Of a DNA stretch of 64,000 nucleotides, positions 25,120-33,826 are shown piece after piece. The stretch's first letter is position 1. Each line of letters begins with the position of its first letter. Made by a program: the position numbers and the translations under genes. The notes beneath the pieces are model-generated. The model saw only the letters and a program-made list of their open reading frames with translations, was not told the DNA's origin and searched no databases. The stretch spans positions 1-64,000 of the forward strand of contig NZ_QTWS01000016.1 of assembly GCF_003461245.1 (NCBI RefSeq), in the 5' to 3' direction. Source of the stretch: Blautia sp. AF19-10LB (GTDB lineage Bacteria > Bacillota > Clostridia > Lachnospirales > Lachnospiraceae).

Positions 25120-26127
25120 TTTCTTTTTTCTCAGATATTCCAGAATAACCTCTATTTTGCGGATTGCATTTTTTTCGGCATTCTGATATTTCTGCACATC
25201 TTCGTTCCAGGAACTGTACTCTGGATCCTTGCGGTGGTCTTCAAGATCATAATGTTCTTCCAGATAACTTCCGAAATAACGGCTCAGTTTTTCTGCTCCG
25301 AGAACATTCAGATGATCGCCATTATCAAGGCTGTCTTTTTCCCAGTCAATCCCTAATTCCTCTGTCATCAGATTAAAATCAAGATATTCCGCACCATTCT
25401 GCTCTGCATAATCTGTCAGTGTATTATGCTTTGCATAATTATAGTTATTCGGAGACGGTGCACTGTACAGGATCACCGAAATTCCTTTTTCTCTGCACAT
25501 TGCAAGCATTTTGTCCATGTAAGAGCGGACAGCCCGGGACATGTACTCTCTGCGCTCCGTTTTTTCCATGTAGCTGCCGCCGTCATAAGGCTCCACAATA
25601 TCCCGGACAACAAACCCCTTATAGTAAACCTGCTGTTTTTCCGGGCCCATAAGCCAGTTCTGCCACATGCTGTGAAGCAGAAACACCGGAAAATAATAAT
25701 TAACTGTCTGTGCAATCGTCTTACTGAACCCCTCTGCAGCATTCTGCGGTTGAAACATACTGTTCGTTTCGAATACAACAACCTTCGGTTCCTGCGTGCG
25801 CAGAGCTCTCCTGAGCATATAATAGGTTTCTTCCACTTCCTGTCCGGTCTGACCGCAGACAAACGAAGCAATTCCATTCTGTTTCCAGATCTCCAGTGGT
25901 GAAAATGTCGTATAGCTTTCGCTGTCTCCCAGAACAAGAACATCTATGCTGTTTTTCTTTTCATTCTGAATATTAAGCCAGGGTCGGTTTCTTGACTGTA
26001 CAAACTCCGGATGTTTTTTTGCCATATTTACAAAGAAAGCAGACAGGATCAAAATCAGGCAGAGAAAAATTGCCAGAAACACTGCCGGTTTCTTTAAAGT
26101 TCTCATTTTCTGTTTAAAATCCTGCAT
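25111..26127 (-). CDS. DltD-like membrane-anchored SGNH-type hydrolase
   Basis: This 338-residue protein has one N-terminal membrane helix (AVFLAIFLCLILILSAFFV, 15-33) and an extracytoplasmic domain. A GDS nucleophile motif lies at 67-69 (VLGDSES), and a C-terminal DNGDHLN supplies the Asp/His of an SGNH catalytic set. DltD in canonical D-alanylation has the same topology and role as a thioesterase/transfer factor. It is the last gene of the dlt-like operon and overlaps the dltB-like gene by 14 nt. Sequence likeness to textbook DltD is modest, so the acyl group handled may differ. Confidence 0.78.
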   Translation of the reverse strand: MQDFKQKMRTLKKPAVFLAIFLCLILILSAFFVNMAKKHPEFVQSRNRPWLNIQNEKKNSIDVLVLGDSESYTTFSPLEIWKQNGIASFVCGQTGQEVEETYYMLRRALRTQEPKVVVFETNSMFQPQNAAEGFSKTIAQTVNYYFPVFLLHSMWQNWLMGPEKQQVYYKGFVVRDIVEPYDGGSYMEKTERREYMSRAVRSYMDKMLAMCREKGISVILYSAPSPNNYNYAKHNTLTDYAEQNGAEYLDFNLMTEELGIDWEKDSLDNGDHLNVLGAEKLSRYFGSYLEEHYDLEDHRKDPEYSSWNEDVQKYQNAEKNAIRKIEVILEYLRKKKQK

Positions 26128-27709
26128 AAATCAAATCAACCTGCTGATATCCTGTACCATAAGCACCTAACAGAAGTACTGCAAAAATCAGTCCATAATA
26201 AAGTATCCAGCGTACCGGAAGCTTCATCTCCTGCAGCTTATCCCAGTTCAGCAGTTTCCTTTCTTTTAATATATCTGCCACAGCGACAATAAGAATTCCA
26301 AAACCAACAGCTGCAAAATCTGCGGCGTTTAATCCCATTCCCAAAAGAGTTCCATCCCACAGTTTCTGTAGTTCAAACCCCTGAAAGATGCTTCGGAACA
26401 TGTGAAATCCGGCTGCTGCACCTTCTGCCCTGAAAAACATTTCACCTGTAAAAATGATCATCCAGGTTTTCAGGATCTGCGGCACTCTCCAGTACAATGC
26501 GTGACAGTCCAGATGAAATCTTTCAAGAACCATCTCCCTGACCGGTGCAACTGCTTCTCCTGCCAGAAGGATTACAAAATAATACATTCCATAAAGAATG
26601 TAATTCCACTGTGCACCATGCCACAGACCATTGCACATCCATACCGGGAACAAAGTCATTGCAAAGATTCCCATCTTGGTCAGATATTTCCCAACATGTT
26701 TCCGCGCAAAGTGGTTCCATTTCTTGACCAGCCCCGAAACCGAAACCGGATAAAAAACATATGCTTTCAGCCATGCGCCAAGTGTAATATGCCATCTTCT
26801 CCAGAATTCAGATGCATTTCCGGCAAAAAACGGCTGCCGGAAATTCTCCGGAAGATCCACACCAAAAAGGTTGCCGCTGCCGATCACGATATCCATACAG
26901 CCGGAAAATTCCATATAAAGCTGAAGCGTATATGCAATGGCGACAACCACGATCATAACACCATGATAGCTGGTATAATCGTCATAAATCGCTGCTACCA
27001 GAACAGAAAGTCTGTCCGCCACAACAATTTTTTTGAACAGTCCCCAGGCAATACGGATGATTCCCTTTGTAAGATTTTCGCTTCGAACCGGTCTGCACTC
27101 CCAGAGTGCATCTGCTGTATCATTCCAGCTGCTGATCGGTCCCTCCATGATCTGCGGAAAAAAGCCCAGGAAAAGGGCTACTTTGCCAAAATTATGTTCT
27201 GCTTTGATCCTACCCCAGTAAACATCTGCCATATAGCCAATTGCCTCCAGCGTATAGAAAGAAATTCCTATCGGGATCAGAAGGTTCTGTGGGTTCAGAT
27301 GAAAGCCGCTTCCTGATGCTGCAAAGATTCTGTTTATATTCTGTATAAAAAAATTACAGTACTTTAAATATGCCAGGATTCCAAGTAAAATAACAATCCC
27401 GGCTATAAGAACTTTTTTTTCTTTTGCTTTGTACTGTTTTTTTACGGCAGAACGTTCTTTGGAGGGAAGCCCTTTTGACCTGGCTTTTCCGGTTTCTTTG
27501 AGCTGCTCCATCCAGCGCCCTGCTCCGTAGACCAGTCCTGAAACCGCAATCAGATATCCCACAAGCCACTGGCTGAAGGACCAGAAAAAGATATATCCTG
27601 CAAGGATCAGAACTGCTCTGCGCATTTTTTGTGATGAAAAATGATATACAAGAACTACCAGCGGCAAAAACACAAACAGATATAACTCTGTATGATATGC
27701 CAATGCCAT
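26114..27709 (-). CDS. dltB: DltB-like MBOAT acyltransferase
   Basis: This 531-residue polytopic O-acyltransferase has the MBOAT signature histidines H307 (EFWRRWHITL) and H364 (CNGLWHGAQWNY). It is about 100 residues longer than typical DltB (~400), with an inserted hydrophilic basic loop at 70-100 (KARSKGLPSKERSAVKKQYKAKEKK). In dlt systems DltB transfers the aminoacyl group from the carrier protein across the membrane. It starts one base after the carrier gene stop. An alginate O-acetyltransferase-type (AlgI) MBOAT is the alternative, but the carrier and adenylation genes favour aminoacyl transfer. Confidence 0.83.
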   Translation of the reverse strand: MALAYHTELYLFVFLPLVVLVYHFSSQKMRRAVLILAGYIFFWSFSQWLVGYLIAVSGLVYGAGRWMEQLKETGKARSKGLPSKERSAVKKQYKAKEKKVLIAGIVILLGILAYLKYCNFFIQNINRIFAASGSGFHLNPQNLLIPIGISFYTLEAIGYMADVYWGRIKAEHNFGKVALFLGFFPQIMEGPISSWNDTADALWECRPVRSENLTKGIIRIAWGLFKKIVVADRLSVLVAAIYDDYTSYHGVMIVVVAIAYTLQLYMEFSGCMDIVIGSGNLFGVDLPENFRQPFFAGNASEFWRRWHITLGAWLKAYVFYPVSVSGLVKKWNHFARKHVGKYLTKMGIFAMTLFPVWMCNGLWHGAQWNYILYGMYYFVILLAGEAVAPVREMVLERFHLDCHALYWRVPQILKTWMIIFTGEMFFRAEGAAAGFHMFRSIFQGFELQKLWDGTLLGMGLNAADFAAVGFGILIVAVADILKERKLLNWDKLQEMKLPVRWILYYGLIFAVLLLGAYGTGYQQVDLIYAGF

Positions 27710-27710
27710 A

Positions 27711-27938
27711 TCAGTTCTCCTGTAATCTCTGGATCATTTTCCACATAGCATCTGCGGAATTAAAGTTTTCCGGAACGATCTCAGATGCATCAATTTCAAT
27801 TTCGAACTGATCTTCCAGCTCAGAAATAAGGCTGATCACTCCAAAAGAATCCAGAATACGGTCATCGATCAGGGCTGTTTCATCTTCCCAGTTTACAGTA
27901 TCATCAATATCATTTAAAATTTCCAGTAAAGTTTCCAT
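27711..27938 (-). CDS. dltC: DltC-like acyl/peptidyl carrier protein
   Basis: This 75-residue acidic four-helix carrier has the phosphopantetheine serine S31 in ILDSFGVISL. DltC usually has DSMG or DSLG. ATG 27938 is chosen because GGAGG lies 9 nt upstream; the longer reading starts at an ATG that itself overlaps that ribosome site. The preceding decarboxylase ends 2 nt upstream, and dltB starts 1 nt downstream. It should carry the group activated by the DltA-like enzyme. Confidence 0.85.
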   Translation of the reverse strand: METLLEILNDIDDTVNWEDETALIDDRILDSFGVISLISELEDQFEIEIDASEIVPENFNSADAMWKMIQRLQEN

Positions 27939-27940
27939 TA

Positions 27941-29131
27941 TTATTTTTCCTCCATATTCCATTTATAGGTTTTGTATGCTTTTCTTACCTGTCTGAATCC
28001 ATCTGTATTATTATACAGCATAATCTTCGGAAGGCTGTGGCTCAAGAACAGCAGCATGCCCTCCATGCAGGAGTAAGCTCCTGTCTTCTTAAATACCAGA
28101 ACATCTCCCGGCTTCGGATCTGTAAGCGGCAGTTTCTGTACCATAATATCATTTACAGTGCAAAGGCTTCCGCAGATTGTCCAGTTCTTCTGTTCTCCCT
28201 GTCTCTCTTCGGCAAGAACTTCCATTGGTGGCTCATACATTCCTCTGATCTGTCCGTCATAATTAAGCTGATGGATTCCCCCATCTGTAATGCAGTAATT
28301 TCTGTCATCACTTGATTTGACATCCATGATCTTTGTAAGATAATATCCACAGTCCGCTGCAAAGGCTCTTCCCATCTCGAGAGTTACCCTGCCGGAGAAG
28401 TTCATCTGTTCCAGAGTCTGTACCAGCTCCATGAGACCATCATCCCCGATTGCTTTGGATGGATCAAAATAAGGAACCGGCATTCCCGGACCATACTCCA
28501 GTTCTTCTGGTTCAAAATCATATTTCTGCTTCAGTTCAGTAAGAAAAACATCGAGTTTCTCCAGTTCCTTCTGGATCTTTCCGACAGAACGTTTCTGTGT
28601 GCCGGAAAAATAGTGGATCCCACGGATCTTAAGGAAAGGATAGTTCTGACGATTTTCAATAAGCTCTTCGATCGTCTTCTGATCCATTCCGAACTGATTG
28701 CCGCTTGTCAGTCTCGGAAACACTGAAATTTCCTGCCTGTGCTCCGCTGACCAGTTCTTAAGAAGTTCAAACTGCTGCAGAGATTCCGCTGTGTACATAC
28801 AGGAATTCCCATATTTGTCCAGTACTGCATTCAGTTTTTCTGCTTTTTTGAGTACACCGGACACCAGAATTTTCTCCGGGGCAACTCCCTGTTCCTCGCA
28901 GATTGCAAACTCTCCCATCGAACATACTTCAATACGATCAACGATAGGCTCCATCACTTTTACAAGGAAAGGATTTGCCTTCATCGCATAACAGAGACCT
29001 GCTACTTTGCCAAGAGTATTCTGAAAACGTCTGGTTGTTTCCTGTAACTCTTCTTCATGGAACACATAAAGCGGTGTTCCAAATTCTGCTGCTTTTTTGA
29101 GCTCGTTTGTCTGCATTTCCATTAGCTCCAT
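27941..29131 (-). CDS. Fold-type III PLP decarboxylase in a dlt-like operon
   Basis: This 396-residue alanine-racemase-fold enzyme of the LysA/ornithine decarboxylase class has PLP lysine K51 in CYAMKANPF, the glycine-rich phosphate region, and C-terminal GSLCTVNDI and YSCMEGM segments that complete the active site of the dimer. It overlaps the DltA-like gene by 10 nt and precedes the carrier gene by 2 nt, so it is an integral operon member. Canonical dlt operons have no decarboxylase. BtrK of butirosin synthesis is a precedent for this fold acting on an aminoacyl group held on a carrier protein. Substrate unknown. In-frame ATGs at 29122 and 29116 are alternative starts. Confidence 0.82.
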   Translation of the reverse strand: MELMEMQTNELKKAAEFGTPLYVFHEEELQETTRRFQNTLGKVAGLCYAMKANPFLVKVMEPIVDRIEVCSMGEFAICEEQGVAPEKILVSGVLKKAEKLNAVLDKYGNSCMYTAESLQQFELLKNWSAEHRQEISVFPRLTSGNQFGMDQKTIEELIENRQNYPFLKIRGIHYFSGTQKRSVGKIQKELEKLDVFLTELKQKYDFEPEELEYGPGMPVPYFDPSKAIGDDGLMELVQTLEQMNFSGRVTLEMGRAFAADCGYYLTKIMDVKSSDDRNYCITDGGIHQLNYDGQIRGMYEPPMEVLAEERQGEQKNWTICGSLCTVNDIMVQKLPLTDPKPGDVLVFKKTGAYSCMEGMLLFLSHSLPKIMLYNNTDGFRQVRKAYKTYKWNMEEK

Positions 29132-30642
29132 TCCTCTGCAAGATATTTACGGTCAATCTTGCCATTTTTGTTGAGAGGCATTTTGTCGATCTTTCGGATC
29201 TTTGCCGGAATCATATATACAGGGAGATAACGTTTCAGTTCCTGATGAACTTCTTTCTCCTCGCTGTCGCCAGTATAAAATCCCAGAAGTTTGTTGCGTT
29301 TTTTGTCAAACAGACAGCAGCATCTTGATACTCCGTCAAGTTTCTCAAAGGCTCTCTCGATTTCTTCCAGTTCGATACGATGTCCCATGTGTTTGATCTG
29401 GAAATCTTTTCTTCCTGCAAAATACAGATTCTCATCCTCTCCGTAGTAACCAAGGTCACCTGTCTTGTAATATCTTGCAGTTTCTCCTGTAGATGCAATG
29501 ATTCCCTGTACAAATCTGCGTGCAGTCTCCTCTTCATTATGATAATAGCCATCTGCCAGAGACTCTCCTGCAACACAGATCTCACCTGTTTTGCCAGGTT
29601 CTGTAATCTCTGCGCCGGTATCATCAAGAAGAAATACAGTTCGTCCATTGAATGCCTTACCTGCCGGAATCACTTCGCCATCCTGGAATTCCCTCTGTAC
29701 CGGATACCAGGTACAGTTACAGGTAATCTCTGATGGTCCGTACAGATTGACAAATTCGGTCTGTGGCAGAGCCTGCTGCCAGAGGCGCATCTGCTTCACC
29801 GGCATAACTTCGCCGCTGAACATGATCAGTCTTGCATCTTCCGGGATCTTATATTTCAGTCCCTTCAGGGAAGAGATCAGACACAGGGCAGAAACAGCCC
29901 AGACCATAACTGTAACCTTTTTGTCGCAGAGATAGTCGAGAAGCTTCGGCGGAAGTGCAAACAGACGCTTCGGAACCAGCACCAGCGTTGCTCCTGTTGT
30001 AATTGCGGAATAAATATCCTTGACCGAAACATCAAAATCAAACGGAGCCTGATTGCCAATGCAGTCCCTGTCCGTAATCTGAAACTGTTTCGTAAAATGA
30101 CCAATAAAATCAATGACTGCCTGATGGCTGACTGCCACACATTTCGGTTTTCCGGTAGAACCTGATGTAAAAATACCATAAAGAAGATCTGTATTTTTTG
30201 CAAAAGAACGTCGTTCCATCAGTTTGTCCAGTTCCTGTACAGTAACTGCTTCATCAGATGGTTCCTCTTCCAGAAGATAGATCTGTCCCTGATAGCCGGC
30301 ATCATCAAGCTGATGTCTGTATGTACTGTCTGTAATCACCAAATCTGTTTCAAGAACAGTAAGGATATCCTTAAGCCTTTCAAGCGGCTGTTCCGGATCG
30401 ATCATTACATAAAAACATCCTGCATAAACAACGCCAAACATAGCGGATAAAACCTCGGAGCTTTTTTCGTGCAGGATTGCCACTGGTCTGCCTGGTTCTG
30501 TCCTGTTCAGGAAAGACAGACCAAAATGTCTCGCTCGGTTCAGAAGTTCCTGATAGGTAAACTGTTGATTTCCGTCATCCACTGCTGTTTTGTCCGGAAA
30601 TTTCTCTGCTGTATTTTCCAGATATTTTAATATATTATCCAT
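29122..30642 (-). CDS. dltA: DltA-like amino-acid adenylation enzyme
   Basis: This 506-residue ANL-family ligase would adenylate an amino acid and load it on the DltC-like carrier. Core motifs are present: TSGSTGKPK at 159-167, FDFDVSVKD (A4), LYGPSEITCN (A5), YKTGDLGYY (A7) and the catalytic lysine region PLNKNGKIDR near the end. The A4/A5 segments resemble DltA more than NRPS modules. It is the first gene of the operon, with a 16-bp palindrome about 100 nt upstream. D-alanine is the default substrate by family, but the neighbouring decarboxylase makes another amino acid possible. Confidence 0.84.
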   Translation of the reverse strand: MDNILKYLENTAEKFPDKTAVDDGNQQFTYQELLNRARHFGLSFLNRTEPGRPVAILHEKSSEVLSAMFGVVYAGCFYVMIDPEQPLERLKDILTVLETDLVITDSTYRHQLDDAGYQGQIYLLEEEPSDEAVTVQELDKLMERRSFAKNTDLLYGIFTSGSTGKPKCVAVSHQAVIDFIGHFTKQFQITDRDCIGNQAPFDFDVSVKDIYSAITTGATLVLVPKRLFALPPKLLDYLCDKKVTVMVWAVSALCLISSLKGLKYKIPEDARLIMFSGEVMPVKQMRLWQQALPQTEFVNLYGPSEITCNCTWYPVQREFQDGEVIPAGKAFNGRTVFLLDDTGAEITEPGKTGEICVAGESLADGYYHNEEETARRFVQGIIASTGETARYYKTGDLGYYGEDENLYFAGRKDFQIKHMGHRIELEEIERAFEKLDGVSRCCCLFDKKRNKLLGFYTGDSEEKEVHQELKRYLPVYMIPAKIRKIDKMPLNKNGKIDRKYLAEEWS

Positions 30643-30747
30643 TGCCTATTCACCTGCCTTTACTCATATCATTTTTGCATAATAATATTACCTTTTTCTG
30701 AATAATTTCTTAATTTTTCTTAAGTTCAGACTTTTTTATGCAAGAAA

Positions 30748-30763
30748 TGTGGTGTACACCACA
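30748..30763. promoter_or_regulatory. 16-bp perfect palindrome upstream of dltA
   Basis: TGTGGTGTACACCACA is a perfect palindrome. Its core GTGTACAC fits the GTnTAnAC consensus of HutC-type GntR operators. It lies about 105 nt upstream of the dltA-like start in a 255-bp intergenic region (30643-30897) that has no other gene and no promoter I can place with confidence. Confidence 0.55.
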
Positions 30764-30841
30764 ATACATTACTGTATGTCATAAATCGTTTTAAGTCAAT
30801 GTTTTCCGGGAATTTTTAACAGGAAATTTTTATATGCAGAG

Positions 30842-30873
30842 AAAAACTGCCAGCCGGACAAGCCAGCTGGCAG
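30842..30873 (-). terminator. Intrinsic terminator after the SorE-like gene
   Basis: CTGCCAGC (30847-30854) pairs with GCTGGCAG (30866-30873) around an 11-nt loop, followed on the minus strand by TTTTTC. It ends the EIIA-fruK-dehydrogenase operon. Confidence 0.85.
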
Positions 30874-30897
30874 AAAATGTGATTTTTCAATTGTTTT

Positions 30898-32163
30898 TTA
30901 GTATTCCACACCAAAGTGATCGAATAATACTCTCTCTGCTTCTGCGCTCCACAGACCGCGGTTTGCTTTGCAGATCTCGTCCAGTTTCTTGAAGAGAGGA
31001 TCGGTCTCGCCGAGTTTTCCGAAATCTTCAATTGCTGTCATTGGCATGTTAAACTGTGTATAGCTTAACTTCTTTCCGCCCGGGATCTTTGGCAGGTTCA
31101 GGGTTGTCTCTGCAATACTGTCGATACCGCCGACGTGTGTTACCATAACTGCCGGTTCGATCTTTCCTTTGGCAGCCAGTTCATTCGCTTCGATCAGGTC
31201 ATCGTTGTTTCCACCTGTAGTACCGAGAATATGTGTGCTTGTATAATGGCAGTTGTACAGATTGATCTCTGCTTTGAACTGGTTGTCTGTCGGACCTGCA
31301 AAGAAATTCATGCAGCCATCGAATGCAAGGAGCTTATCGCCCATTTCTGCAACCGCTCTGTTTGGAATGTATACGAATACATCGTCATAGCCTTTGCCGC
31401 CGGTGATCGCTTTTAATTCTTCAACCGGATCAGCCATTTTTGCGGTGTTTACATAGAGAAGTTCTACGCCGTTTTCTGCTGCTTTTGCTTCCGGGATAAC
31501 TTCTCTTGCACGCTCGATCTTGGCGTCGTCAATATCTGTTACAACGATCCGTTTCGGGCGGTTTTCGATCTGGATACCGTAGCTGACTGCACCAAGTCCC
31601 ATCGGTCCGCAGCCGCCGAGGATGATGATATCGCCGCCTGCTTTTGTTCCTACGGAAAGGTCATGGTTGCGTTTGTTTGTGTGGTAGTTTCCGTGGTATC
31701 CTCCGATGATACAGCTCATCGGCTCACCAAGGGACGCTCCGAAGAAGCTGTCACCTTCGTATGGCATCAGGCAGCCAAGTTCCATAACTTCGTGAGGGAT
31801 GATGCAGTAAGTGCAGGCTCCACCGAAGTATTCATAGGAATATCCAGGAGATGCAAGGCTTCCTTTGTAGTTCAGTGCCGGCTGCTGTGCGAATTTCATG
31901 CCCGGTTTGAACTGATCTTTCCATTTTTCACCGACTTCTACGATCACACCTGCGAATTCATGTCCGATGATGATCGGATTGGTGTCGATGTTCTGTGGTG
32001 CTCTTTTGTGTTTCTTACCCTGCTCTGCAAGTTTGTAGGTGGACATGCAGATACTGTCACTCATGATCTTTACGAGGATCTCGTCGTCTTTGATCTGCGG
32101 TAATTCAAACTCTTCCAGTCTTAAATCTCTTGTTCCATACATTCTCACTGCTTTTGTTTTCAT
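30898..32163 (-). CDS. Zinc-dependent sugar-phosphate dehydrogenase, SorE-like
   Basis: This 421-residue medium-chain dehydrogenase has the catalytic-zinc ligands C39 and H68-E69 (IIIGHEFAG) and a Rossmann motif GGCGPMGLGAV near 183-193. The long form (~420 residues) and the N-terminal layout resemble L-sorbose-1-phosphate reductase (SorE), not the ~350-residue sorbitol dehydrogenases. It is third in an operon after a mannitol-type EIIA and 1-phosphofructokinase, with a 45-nt gap. Oxidation of a hexitol phosphate to a ketose 1-phosphate that FruK could then use is inferred. The substrate is not proven by sequence. Confidence 0.8.
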   Translation of the reverse strand: MKTKAVRMYGTRDLRLEEFELPQIKDDEILVKIMSDSICMSTYKLAEQGKKHKRAPQNIDTNPIIIGHEFAGVIVEVGEKWKDQFKPGMKFAQQPALNYKGSLASPGYSYEYFGGACTYCIIPHEVMELGCLMPYEGDSFFGASLGEPMSCIIGGYHGNYHTNKRNHDLSVGTKAGGDIIILGGCGPMGLGAVSYGIQIENRPKRIVVTDIDDAKIERAREVIPEAKAAENGVELLYVNTAKMADPVEELKAITGGKGYDDVFVYIPNRAVAEMGDKLLAFDGCMNFFAGPTDNQFKAEINLYNCHYTSTHILGTTGGNNDDLIEANELAAKGKIEPAVMVTHVGGIDSIAETTLNLPKIPGGKKLSYTQFNMPMTAIEDFGKLGETDPLFKKLDEICKANRGLWSAEAERVLFDHFGVEY

Positions 32164-32208
32164 GATAAATTCTCCTTTTCTATTCTTTATATATTTGAAG
32201 TAAGTTTT

Positions 32209-33138
32209 TTATAAAATCTCCATCTCCACCTGCGGGATCAGCTCGTCTACAACTGCTCTTGCCGGCGGCTTTGTTCCGACGGTTGTCACGGCTCCTGCGG
32301 ACGTTGCCATGCAGAGTCTTACGGTTTCTTCATCACCGAGTTTTTTGTCCCAGGAATATGCAAGGGCTGCTACCATTGCATCTCCGGCTCCTACGGTGGA
32401 ATGTGCTTTGACAGACAATGCCGGGCATCTTGCCACAAACTTGTCTCTTACGATCATCGCGCCGCCTTTTCCCATGGAGATCGCTACAGTTTTGATTCCG
32501 TTGTTCTGGAATTTTTCTGCCAGAGCTTTGAGTTCTCCCATGGAAAGCCTGTAATCTGCTCCGATGTATTCTTCCAGTTCTACCTGATTCGGTTTGATGA
32601 TGTCCGGAGATGCTTTCAGCGCATTGCGGAACAGTTCTCCATCTGCATCCATCAGGACGGAACCGCCTTTTTCATGGACACTCTCTGTGATCGCTGCGTA
32701 AATGTTTTTGTCGACACCTGCCGGAATGCTTCCTGCGAGAACGACCAGAGTTTCTTTGTCTGTGTGCTCACAGATCTTCTGGATCAGTTCTTCCACCTGT
32801 GCTTCGTTGATGACCGGTCCTGGCTCATTTAATTCTGTCACACCGCCGCTCTTTTCAAAAACTTTGGTGTTGGTTCTTGTCTCGCCTTCCACCCAGATAA
32901 AATCGTGCTGGATGTTCCAGGATGTAAGTACGTTCTCGATCGTCTTTCCTGCATTTCCTCCGAGGAATCCCATCGCAAGGCTCTCACCGCCAAGTTCGTG
33001 GATCGTTTTGGAAACGTTGATTCCTTTTCCTCCGGCATCGTATTCTACCTTCTGGATGCGGTTCAGTCCGTTTGGCACGAGCTGTTCGATCTCTACGGTC
33101 TTGTCGATCGCCGGGTTCATTGTTACTGTTATGATCAT
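32209..33138 (-). CDS. fruK: 1-Phosphofructokinase (PfkB family)
   Basis: This 309-residue ribokinase-fold enzyme phosphorylates a ketose 1-phosphate to the 1,6-bisphosphate. It has the N-terminal MIITVTMNPAIDKTV and GGKGINVSK signatures of FruK/LacC-type kinases, and the C-terminal VGAGDAMVA anion-hole motif with the catalytic Asp. ATG 33138 is chosen for its AAAGGAG site; upstream in-frame codons overlap the EIIA gene. The gap to EIIA is 4 nt. Tagatose-6-phosphate kinase activity is possible, but the operon fits fructose 1-phosphate. Confidence 0.9.
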   Translation of the reverse strand: MIITVTMNPAIDKTVEIEQLVPNGLNRIQKVEYDAGGKGINVSKTIHELGGESLAMGFLGGNAGKTIENVLTSWNIQHDFIWVEGETRTNTKVFEKSGGVTELNEPGPVINEAQVEELIQKICEHTDKETLVVLAGSIPAGVDKNIYAAITESVHEKGGSVLMDADGELFRNALKASPDIIKPNQVELEEYIGADYRLSMGELKALAEKFQNNGIKTVAISMGKGGAMIVRDKFVARCPALSVKAHSTVGAGDAMVAALAYSWDKKLGDEETVRLCMATSAGAVTTVGTKPPARAVVDELIPQVEMEIL

Positions 33139-33142
33139 TTCT

Positions 33143-33631
33143 TTACTCCTTTCCTGTGAGGACTTTGTAAATTTTATCTGCGTCATAATCTGCAATATTT
33201 GCACTCACTTCTTCATCAAGCATTGCTTCTGCGATCTGTGCCAGAATGTCGAGATGTGCATCTCCGACTCCTGCGATCCCGATCACGATGCGGACCGGAT
33301 TGCCGTCCCAGTCGATCGGTTCTTTGAAGGTCTGTACGGAGATCCCTGACTGTAAAACTCTCTTCTTTGCAGCTTCAACACCGTGCGGAAGAGCAAGTCC
33401 GTTTCCCATAAATGTGGAACATGTTTTTTCTCTCTCGAGCATCGCCTCTGCATATTCCGGCTCTACATAACCTGTCTCCACAAGCATCTTTCCTGCTGCC
33501 ATGATCGCTTCCTGCTTTGTCGCCGGTGCACAGCCTGTGCGGATGTTCTCACGGTACAGAAGTTCTTTCTTTTCGATCACCGGTGCTGTTTCTGCTTTCT
33601 GAGCTTTTTCTTTTTTTGATTTAAAAAACAT
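33143..33631 (-). CDS. mtlF: PTS mannitol-type EIIA component
   Basis: This 162-residue phosphotransferase domain has its active histidine H83 in GLALPHGV, as in mannitol/fructose EIIA proteins. The first ~20 residues are a lysine/glutamate-rich extension. No EIIA is fused to either EIICB in the window, so this protein probably serves both. It is the first gene of the operon with fruK and the SorE-like dehydrogenase. The promoter is preceded by the 25-bp MtlR-type palindrome. Confidence 0.9.
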   Translation of the reverse strand: MFFKSKKEKAQKAETAPVIEKKELLYRENIRTGCAPATKQEAIMAAGKMLVETGYVEPEYAEAMLEREKTCSTFMGNGLALPHGVEAAKKRVLQSGISVQTFKEPIDWDGNPVRIVIGIAGVGDAHLDILAQIAEAMLDEEVSANIADYDADKIYKVLTGKE

Positions 33632-33711
33632 GTAAGTTACCTCCCTGAATTCTTTTTCATTTTCTATTTTTTGAAGTTCCGATTTGTTTTTGCTTCCCTC
33701 TTTGTGACTTT

Positions 33712-33741
33712 ATTATACGCATGGCAAATGGGAAATTTCAA
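33712..33741 (-). promoter_or_regulatory. Promoter of the EIIA-fruK operon
   Basis: TTGAAA (33736-33741) and TATAAT (33712-33717) have an 18-bp spacer on the minus strand. The architecture is the same as at the mtlA promoter, including the 16-bp distance from the -35 to the upstream palindrome. Confidence 0.78.
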
Positions 33742-33757
33742 TTTAAAGAAAGGGGGA

Positions 33758-33782
33758 TTTGGCACCATCCCTTAGTGCCAAA
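33758..33782. promoter_or_regulatory. Putative MtlR activator site, copy 1
   Basis: TTTGGCAC (33758-33765) and GTGCCAAA (33775-33782) flank a 9-bp spacer. The whole 25-bp sequence is identical to that at 39271-39295. It is centred about 65 bp upstream of the expected transcription start. The arms agree with the TTGnCAC..GTGnCAA type of MtlR site. Confidence 0.75.
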
Positions 33783-33826
33783 ATTGAAGAAAAAAGACGT
33801 TTTATAACAACAAAAAGGACTGTCGT

